Shown: one piece after another, positions 55,878 through 64,000 of the stretch
Numbering within the stretch: the first letter of the stretch is position 1
Layout: each line of letters starts with the position of its first letter
NCBI RefSeq assembly: GCF_000203815.1
Contig: NW_004457734.1
Span: forward strand, 1,061,233-1,125,232
Source of the DNA: Cavenderia fasciculata
Lineage: Eukaryota > Evosea > Eumycetozoa > Acytosteliales > Cavenderiaceae
Length of the DNA stretch: 64,000 bases
Direction of reading: 5' to 3'
Translations under genes and position numbers: made by a program
The notes under the pieces: model-generated
Told to the model about the DNA's origin: nothing
Database searches by the model: none
What the model saw: only the letters and a program-made list of their open reading frames with translations

Positions 55878-58533
55878 TTATTTCTTAAACAATGATAATT
55901 TTTTCATTAATTGATCCAATAATTGATTATTCTCATCAATATCTTTACCTTGATCAAATAGATTTTGTTGAATTTGAATTTGATGATCTTTTGGTAATTT
56001 AAATGATTGTGATGATAAAGATTCTTCTTTTTGTTTCGGTAAAGGTTGATATTTTTCAAACTATAAAAAATAAATAAATTAATACTTTTTTTATCTTTTC
56101 TTTTCTTTTTTTTCTATTTTCTTACATGAGATAATTTTTCTTTATAAATATTAATTTTATGAATCATTGATTTTAATTCATTTCTTAGATCAATTTCAGC
56201 ATTTGAAAGTGGTTTACCTTCATTTTCCACCATGGTAAGAGCATTTAATTGTTCATTTAACAATTCATGTTGTTTCCAATAAAATGACATTTGTTCTTTC
56301 AAGTTGGTTTGTTTTTTTCTAATTTCAATAATACTATTTTTTAAATTGATCAATGTATTTTTTTGATCATCTGTTATTCTTTCTAAACTTTTTAATCTAA
56401 ATAAATAATAGAAAAAGTAAAATTAATATTTCTTTTTTTTTGTTTTTTTTTCTATTTACCTAGATTTAATAAATTGTTCATTTTCAGCAAGAGTAACATG
56501 ACGATCAAAAATTTGTTGTCTAAAATTTGAAACAATTGAAAGAGTATCTTTCATTGAATTATCTTTTAAAATTACTTTTGGAATAAATGCCAATTCTTGA
56601 ACCAGTCCAACAAGTGGTTCCATTCCAATATACTCCAATTCATCACCATTATTATCGTTATTGTTTTTTTCATTTTCTTTAAATTTTGAAACTATACCAT
56701 CCAAATCAATTAAAATACTTCTAAGAGTATTTGGTAGAGCAATCAAATAATTACCCAGCTTTACATCATTTAAAATGATCAAACCAATAATAGGAGTTGG
56801 AATATTATCACTTGTAGTAGAACCATGAATGATTGTAGTCAAACTAGTTTCATCCAATTCCTCTTCAATCGAGGTCTCTTGTAAACCATTGATTTTTTTG
56901 TATAGTTGTGGTAACCATGTAAATTGTGCACAATGTACTCCATTATTATGATAGAAATAGGCAGAATTGGTTAATGAATCCATCAATACCGATGGATTTG
57001 AAAATGATAAATAATTTGATGAAATATTATCTTGAAATACCATTTCTTTAAATTCTAATTTTTCATATTCAATTAATTCATTCTAAAAAAAGGAAAATTT
57101 AAAATTAATTAATATAATTGTTTATATCTTTTTTTTCTATTTTCCATTTTACCTTTAAATTTAAATTTTTTACATTAAAATTTTTAAAATGAGGAAAATT
57201 ATCTTGACAAGAGATTGTAACGATTGAAGTTGAATTTGAAAGTACCAAAACAATTGAAAATGGAATTAATCTATTTTCATTTTGGTCAACAACCTCTTTT
57301 TCAATATTTGGAGCAATAGAGGAAATAGTGGTAATTTGTTTTTTTTGATTTGAATAAAAGATTGGACCTTGAATGATTGGAGTAAAAGATCTTTTATCAG
57401 ATATTGTCAATTTGATCCATTTTCTATTTTCAATTTCATAAACTGAATTATTAAGAGTCAATGAGAGGATCCATTGAAATAGAGTTTCATAATAATTGGC
57501 CAATCCCTCTTGTTTATAGGATTCTTGTTTTTGTTTCAATATACGACTTTGTAATCTTTTTATAAAATCACAATCTACCAAACAATTATTTGGTATAATT
57601 GGACATAATAGATAGACATTACAATCATCTGCCACCAAATATATTGAAAATCTTGTCCAATCATTAATCAATGGTCCAAAACAAAATGATTTAAAAATTG
57701 GATTTGCTTGTTCCATTGAATATTCCTTTCCAATTGAATTATGTATTTCTAAATGTCCAAGATTAAATGATTGTTCTTCTTCATAAATTTTTGTTGTTAT
57801 ATTATATATTCTTAAAAAGAAAAAGATTAATATTGATAATTATAATTTTTGTTTTCCATTTCTCTCTCATACTTTAAATAATTATTTGAAAATAAGATAA
57901 TAATATGAATATTACTAAGTGGATGCCAATCAATATGATTAATGATTGTATCAAGTTCAGTAATTGGTTGAAGTGAACTATCAACACGTAAAACAGCTTG
58001 AATAGGTTGATATTCAAATGTTTTAATATCTGGTTGTTGTGATTGTAATTGTTCAAAATATAAACTTCTAAATGTTGGATTTAAATCTATTATCGTCCAT
58101 TTAAAAGTACCACAAACCATTAAATATCTTGCATTTTCATTTAATTGTATTTTATAAACATCATAATCAATATTTGTTTTAATTTCCTAAAAATGACGAA
58201 TAAGAAATGAAAATGAAATGATTAGATAAATGAATCATATCTTATCTTTTTTGTTTGTTTTATATTTACTTGATATTTTATAGAATAAACTCCTTGATTA
58301 AAATCATTTTCAATTCTAATTACATAAAGTTGTTTAATGTATGGATTAAAGTAATAGATTTCATGATATTGATTACTAATGCTTAATAGATTCTTTGATT
58401 TAAATTGAAAGTGTTCATCATCTATAGTTGCATGATGTTTGTTATTACTACTATTACTATTATTCTTCTTTAAACCTTTTGAAAAGATTGGATGAGATGA
58501 TAATAATGATATAATCTCTCTTAATTCAATCAT
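55878..58533 (-). CDS. nup88: Nucleoporin NUP88 homologue
   Basis: Exons 58533-58270, 58186-57873, 57810-57153, 57082-56460, 56396-56126 and 56060-55878 give 770 residues; human NUP88 is 741. The start (LSSHPIFSKGL) and the beta-propeller part with FGPLINDWTRFSIYLVADDCNVYLLCPIIP follow NUP88. So does the C-terminal coiled coil (LNEQLNALTMVENEGKPLSNAEIDLRNEL). NUP88 sits on the cytoplasmic face of the nuclear pore with NUP214 and helps control export. Asn-rich insertions (KNNSNSSNNK; EKNNNDNNGDE) are of the dictyostelid kind. All six exons keep frame with standard splice sites. Confidence 0.88.
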
Positions 58534-58672
58534 TCTCTCTTAAAAAGTCTCTCTCTCGAACAAATACAAAAAAAAGAAGATAGATGAAAGTTGAAGATCT
58601 TCGTCTCTTCATCATTAAGTCTTCTTGGTTTTTGAAATTTTGGTTTTTTTTTTTTATTAAATATTTTTTAGT

Positions 58673-59821
58673 TTAGACAAAGAAAATGATTAATGATACA
58701 CCAACAAGAATTAGAAAAGAGATTAAACATAGGATGATTGGGAATGGGTCTAGTTTAGGTCTTTCAGGTTCTAATTCTGGTTCTGCACCGTTGGCACCTA
58801 CTTCGGGCAAGATGTTAATGTCGACCATGGGTACATTCTCTTGATCGACTTCGTCATCTACACGATTGATGTTTCTTGTTGGTATGGCTGTAATGACTCG
58901 AGGTAAACTAGTCATTGGTGTTGGTTCAGGTTCAATCGATCTGTTAAACATTGGATTACCTCCCATTCCAAAACCACCATATCTATCATCATTCACTGGT
59001 CTAATGTATGGTAACTCTGAAACTGATGAATTAAAAGTTGTACCATCTTCATGATTATCTTTGTTATTATTAACACTCTTGTTATATGGTTTTAAAGTTG
59101 GACTATAGGTTATATTATTAAATGGTGATGGTTGAACTCTATTTAAAAAGTTGTTTGAATTGATAGTTGGTGATGATTTATAATCAATATCTGATGGTTT
59201 ATCAAGTGAAATTGGATCAAATCTATCATCTCTTAGGTTAAAGTTATTATTATTAAGATTATTATTATTATTATTAATATTATTATTATTATTATTATTA
59301 TTATTTAGATTATTATTATTATTTGTTGTAGTTGGAGAAGATTTAAATTCATTTTTTTCCAAACCAAGAGGTAAAGTAATTCTTTCATTGACAGGTGTTT
59401 CTTTAAATTCTATTGTTTTTAAATCATCTTCATCTTCTTCTCCTTCGATTTCTGGACCACGTTGATCTGAGAGTATTAATGAATCATCGATACTAATATC
59501 CAAATCTTTGGCAAGTGAAACTGCTGGTGCATTTGAGTGGTCATCCGACTTTTTGTTATTCTTTTTTTCAGCATCATATAACTTGTTTTCTAGATTATTG
59601 GCATGACTTGCAATTCCTTGGTCACTTACCATTTCAACAGTTGAGAATGGGTTGTTGTCAGAAGAGGAAGAGGGTGAAGTTGCCAAATTTCTTTTCAATA
59701 ATGTTGCTTCTACTTGTTCTTCTATATGATCCTTTTCATTTACCAATTCTTCTCTTTCCTTGTCTACAACAACAACATTTACGTTGCTGTTATTTTCCGT
59801 TACTACTTCTTCGTTGGACAT
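58673..59821 (-). CDS. Tail-anchored protein with poly-Asn region, unknown
   Basis: A single exon encodes 382 residues. The body is hydrophilic and probably disordered: a coiled-coil-like N terminus (DKEREELVNEKDHIEEQVEA), an acidic patch (EIEGEEDEDDLKTIEF), then a poly-Asn block. The last 22 residues (PIILCLISFLILVGVSLIIFFV) form one membrane helix with almost nothing after it, so the protein should be tail-anchored in ER, Golgi or mitochondrial outer membrane. No family is recognised. Confidence 0.65.
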   Translation of the reverse strand: MSNEEVVTENNSNVNVVVVDKEREELVNEKDHIEEQVEATLLKRNLATSPSSSSDNNPFSTVEMVSDQGIASHANNLENKLYDAEKKNNKKSDDHSNAPAVSLAKDLDISIDDSLILSDQRGPEIEGEEDEDDLKTIEFKETPVNERITLPLGLEKNEFKSSPTTTNNNNNLNNNNNNNNNINNNNNNLNNNNFNLRDDRFDPISLDKPSDIDYKSSPTINSNNFLNRVQPSPFNNITYSPTLKPYNKSVNNNKDNHEDGTTFNSSVSELPYIRPVNDDRYGGFGMGGNPMFNRSIEPEPTPMTSLPRVITAIPTRNINRVDDEVDQENVPMVDINILPEVGANGAEPELEPERPKLDPFPIILCLISFLILVGVSLIIFFV

Positions 59822-60389
59822 TATTTAACTAATAATATATAGTTCTTTGGTTTTTTTTTTATAATAAATAAATAAATAAATAAATACTAGAGGGAGGGAA
59901 GGTATGGAAATTAAAATAATTTATTATTAATATCAATTATTTTCATTCATTTAATTATTTGATAAGATAATCAAAGTTTGCTGAGCAAACTATAGAATAT
60001 TATTATTATTATTATTTATTAAGTTGTTGTTGTTTGTGGTTAATATTTACACTTTTTATATGTTTTCTCTCTCTCTCTTTCGAGTACTACTACTATGTGT
60101 TTTATGTTTTTTAAAAGAAGTAGTAAAAGACATTCATTCATTCATTCATTGTGTGTAATGGGTTTTTAGATCTACAATTCTAAAGATCGTTGACGAAATA
60201 TAGAATTCTCCCATTTTGGAAACCAAACCGAACTTTCAATTTTTTCAAAAGGTAGGTAGTGTAGGGAAAATAAATAAAGACAAGTTTTAAAAAACATTTC
60301 TAAAATGGGTGGAGAGTGAGTAAAAAAACAAAATTATATTTTACTTTTTATTTTCATGGGGGTGGATGACCATGACATGACTAGTCGTA
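59822..60389. other. Intergenic
   Basis: AT-rich sequence with (AAAT)n at 59862-59885, (TTA)n at 60000-60020 and (ATTC)n at 60130-60150. It holds the 5' region of the tail-anchored protein gene and the 3' end of the TMEM201-like gene. No gene is seen. Confidence 0.4.
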
Positions 60390-61605
60390 TTAATCGTTCA
60401 AATCCAAACTAGATATTTTCTTTGGTAATCTTTTTTGACTAAGTTCTTCCAAGTGTTCAAATTTACACATTGTAATTGTTGGTTTTGAAAAATTAATATT
60501 AATATTTTCATTATTATTATTATTAATATTATTATTGGTTGTCTGATTATTAATATTTGTTTGATTTGTTTGATTAATTAATCTAGTTGAAGTAGTAACA
60601 GTAGTTGCTGGAGGAATTAATTTTTTGTTTTGATCCAATTTATGAATAACCAATAAAATGATATAAAAAATTAAAGAGAATACCAAACTTTTGGCAAATT
60701 GATTCCAAATTGCAATCATTATAAAATAAATTCGATCTGTCAATTGGATTCCAACAGTCGATTGTTGTTCAATTTTGATATCATTGACCAAAATATTAAT
60801 ATCAATTTGAATATTTGGATAAATGATTAATAATATTTTCAATACTATTAATAAACCAAATACCAAGGATTGTGTTGATATTGATGCTTTTGGTTTCTTT
60901 AAAATATATTGATATTTTGATATTTGATATCTATATCTATAAAATATTGAAACCATCTTTACCAAAACCATTAATATTAAACAATTAATTTCAATCATTG
61001 AATATTCAAAATTTAATATTTGATTATCAATTAAATAATAAATGATTGATGTACTTTTATATTCGTCAACTAAATTGAAACAAAAAAAAGGTAAGTAAAA
61101 TGATAAGTTTCTCTTTTTTTTTTTGTTTTCTTACATTTAAATAAAGATTCAATTATAAAAGTTAATAATATTAAATAAATTAAAATATTTCCAAATTTAA
61201 CAACCTAAAATTAAAATAGAAAAAGAAAAAGAAGAGTTAATACTTGATATAGTTTATATATGTCTTTTTTGATTTCTTACAAATTGTAATTTTGGTAAAA
61301 ATTTGAATATAAAATAGATACTATTTTTAAAGATGTTCCTATGTTTTTGTTGTTGTTGTTGTTTAAAACTTTGTTGTTGACTATGTGATTTACTTAGATG
61401 AGTTGAAATGATATATCTATCAACTGCACCAATTTGTTGATTAACCAAATCTTGACATGTGACACAAAGATTAAATTCGCTTTCAACCTTTTGTTCATAT
61501 GCTTTAAATACTCTAGCATCATCTGTATGTGCAGGATTAAAATCTGATAATTGATTCATCTTTTTTTGTAATTTGAATTGACATTTTGTACATAATAAAT
61601 TGTTC

Positions 61606-61671
<66 letters not shown>

Positions 61672-62090
61672 GATTTAGTTGGTGATATCATATGATTATG
61701 ATTATTATTATTATTATTTAAATTTGATTCAGACAAGATAGTAACCATATCAATATTATAATCACCATCTTTATTGAATCCATTATATTGTGAGCAATGA
61801 GAGCATGTCCATCGATTGAGATGTAGATAAGGGATGCTATTGTAACAGTTACAGAAATGACACTTTGTATTGATTGATCTATAGGGGTCGTACCAATACA
61901 ACCATTTCTTGAATGATATCCATAGCAGTACGGCTATTACAATGTAAAAGAATAGAGGTGCTATCAAACCAATCAATGTCAACGTATCATAATGATAAAA
62001 GTGATAGACATTAAAAGGTTCGATGATATCATAAACCAATATTGTATAATAATAATTTAATATATCAATCATCATTGAGTATATCATCAT
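60390..62090 (-). CDS. Ima1/TMEM201 (SAMP1)-like inner nuclear membrane protein
   Basis: Exons 62090-61281, 61204-61135 and 61069-60390 give 519 residues. A first membrane helix (LIGLIAPLFFYIVIAVLLWISF) precedes the Ima1 N-terminal zinc domain: CHFCNCYNSIPY, WTCSHCSQYNGFNKDGDYN, then after a poly-Asn insert LCTKCQFKLQKKMNQLSDFNP and FNLCVTCQDLV. Three more hydrophobic segments follow in exons 2-3. In animals and fission yeast this protein family links the inner nuclear membrane to LINC complexes and centrosomes or spindle poles. The start could be the second Met cluster a few codons in. The C-terminal Asn-rich part is not conserved. Confidence 0.85.
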
Positions 62091-62224
62091 CCCATCTATC
62101 TAATCTATCGAGATTGGTTAACTTGAAATTAGACAATGAAAATGCGATCTTTTTTTTTAGAGGAGAGGAGTCTTTCTTTGCTTGAAACTCTCAAATTTTT
62201 AATTTATTTAATATTTTTTTTTTT

Positions 62225-64000
62225 TTAGACTACATTTTTAAGAGATACATTATTATTATTTGTAAAGTTATTATTTGTATAGTCATTTTTCATCATTTTG
62301 TTATGATGATGACGACCAGTACAACATAAAGGTAATTGAAGGGATTTAAAGGCAAGTACCATGACCAAGATGACAATGATAACGAGTGCACCACATACAC
62401 CACCGATAATACCAATCTCGATCATTGCAATCTTTAATACATCATTGTTGGCAGTATCAAAGAGTCTTAATTGGTTTTGAACCCATTCTGGTGTTGGTAT
62501 GGGACCATCAACGTTGTCTTGACCATTGTTATCATCCTTTTTAGTGGTAAGAATGGCATCACCATTTTCAATCAATGTAACTGCATTTGAAATATCATCC
62601 TTTGTATATGATTGTTGTGGTTGCATTGGAGATGATTGGTAGGATACTGGTAATTTAAATGGAAGTTGTTTACCATTACCATCTTTTGGGAATGTTGTAT
62701 GATCTTGATCATCATAGACTTGAGTTTCATTCAAACTTGCAAGTTTTGAATCAGCAACAACAATATTCTTTTTTGGTGTCATTTCATTCTTTTTCTTTTC
62801 AACCACCGTTGTTGGAAACATTCTAAGATCAATTCTTCTTCTTTGATTATTAATTATATTAATTGGCTAAAAACATAAATAACAATATTAATATTTTTCT
62901 TTTTTCTTTTTTCTATTTTTTTTTTTCATCTTTGCTTACAATAGAAATAGATTTATAATTTTTACAAGTAAAAGTAACATTATAACTACCAACATCAAGC
63001 AATCTATAATAATCACCAAATAATTTTGAAGATTGAATGATATGATCATTATTTTCAATTTGAATACTAGCTTGAATTGGTTGACCATTGTTTGCATCGG
63101 TGATTTTACCATAGAAACCCATAGTCAATGGGATGTTGATAAAGTTTAACAAGGAATATTTGTTATCTTGCCAAAATTCTTCCAATTGATTTGGTGATGG
63201 TCCTTTTTCATTTGACAATTCAAGTGTAATTTCAAAATTATTTGAATAATCATAATTCCACTAAGAAACAAAAGAAAAAGAGTAAGTAAAAGATATTATG
63301 ATTTGTTTTGTTTTTTTTCATTTCTTACATCTTGCATTCCACCTTCCAAAGTATACCAAGAAGCACCATTTGTAACACCAGCAAAAAAGTCTTCACTATG
63401 AAACATTTTACCATGATTCATTGAATAGGTAAGAGCAATTCTTCTAAATGTAGTATCATCTGGAGTTGGAGTATAGATTCCAGAAAGCTCCAAAGATGGG
63501 AATCTACCTCTTGTAGAATCATATGGATAATTTGATACCAATGCTCCACCATGTAAATTGGCAGACAAAACAAAATTTCTTGAATTACTCCAATCCATTA
63601 TTGCCTTGGTTTCAGGTTGAACTTGTCCAAATCTTCTATTTGATCCTTCTTTTTCATTTGGGAAATTTCTATTTAAATCTAGAGAAAAAAATAGAGAAAG
63701 TTAATATTTTTGAATTCTTATCATTTGTTTGTTTTTTTTTTTAAAATCATACCAAAAGAATTTAAATTTCCTCTTTGACCTAATTCAAAACCATCAGGAT
63801 TCATTGAAGGAATGATTGAAATTTTAACATTATTCATTAAATAGGTAACAAAGGGGTCGATACCATAATTTGATACAAGATGATCAATGAAATAGATTAA
63901 CATTTCACGACCAACAATTTCATCTCCATGCATATTTCCAACCAATTTGACTTGTGGTTTTGGTTCCATTTGAAGTGGATTATTTGAAATATCAACGGCC
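62225..64000 (-). CDS. Zinc carboxypeptidase (M14B, carboxypeptidase D/E type), 5' partial
   Basis: The gene enters from the right edge. Exons in the window: 64000-63753, 63678-63329, 63260-62940 and 62866-62225. Catalytic features: HGDE with zinc ligands His and Glu, MNPDGFE, DLNRNFP, SANLHGG (third zinc His) and the general-base Glu in FEITLELS. A transthyretin-like domain follows ([19 protein letters not shown]), then a long linker, one membrane helix ([21 protein letters not shown]) and a Cys/His/Asn-rich tail. Carboxypeptidase D-type enzymes trim C-terminal Arg/Lys in the secretory pathway. The signal peptide and first part of the catalytic domain are outside the window. Confidence 0.9.

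Overview
The window is nuclear DNA of a dictyostelid social amoeba. The DNA is very AT-rich, gene spacing is tight, and introns are short (about 60-100 nt) with GTAAGT/GTATGT donors and T-rich acceptors. Poly-Asn, poly-Gln and poly-Ser tracts, FNIP repeats and tRNA-associated non-LTR retrotransposons of the TRE (L1-like) type all point the same way. The species is not fixed by the sequence; the FNIP repeat wording (GVLPNSLTSIQFG) is not the Dictyostelium discoideum form I know, so another dictyostelid is more likely.

Layout. 0.2-8.2 kb: an HD-domain hydrolase, then two tandem paralogues encoding 903-residue single-pass surface proteins. 8.7-24 kb: housekeeping genes. These are mitochondrial type II NADH dehydrogenase, DDX49- and DDX20-type DEAD-box helicases, two small proteins, mitochondrial methionyl-tRNA formyltransferase, LZIC, the C-terminal half of a UBR-type ubiquitin ligase, and a TRA2-like splicing regulator. 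24.3-26.3 kb: a divergent pair of secreted proteins, one with a CBM49-like cellulose-binding domain. 26.3-30.1 kb: a transposon/tRNA island. It holds a decayed TRE element, a perfect 27-bp inverted repeat, an 86-bp tandem array that repeats the 5' half and promoter of a tRNA gene, an intact tRNA-Arg(TCG) and a 5'-inverted TRE insertion. 30.1-48.5 kb: urocanase, a FNIP-kinase-FNIP gene, a bZIP factor, the NXF1/TAP mRNA exporter, syntaxin 6 and NOC2. 48.8-54.5 kb: a second tRNA/TRE island with tRNA-Glu(CTC), a 5'-truncated TRE with a long open frame, a 16-bp tandem array and an inverted partial duplicate of the tRNA gene. 54.9-64 kb: two disordered proteins, NUP88, an Ima1/TMEM201-like inner nuclear membrane protein and a zinc carboxypeptidase that runs off the right edge.

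Functional themes. Many genes serve RNA metabolism and the nuclear envelope (DDX49, NOC2, DDX20, TRA2, NXF1, NUP88, TMEM201), but they are not obviously co-regulated. The most unusual structure is at the two tRNA islands. A symmetric TATAAATA element lies exactly 36 nt upstream of each tRNA start, and retroelements and target-like repeats are built around it. No prokaryotic operon, CRISPR array or viral region was seen. Exon coordinates below were read by eye from splice consensus and frame; total lengths were checked to be multiples of three.
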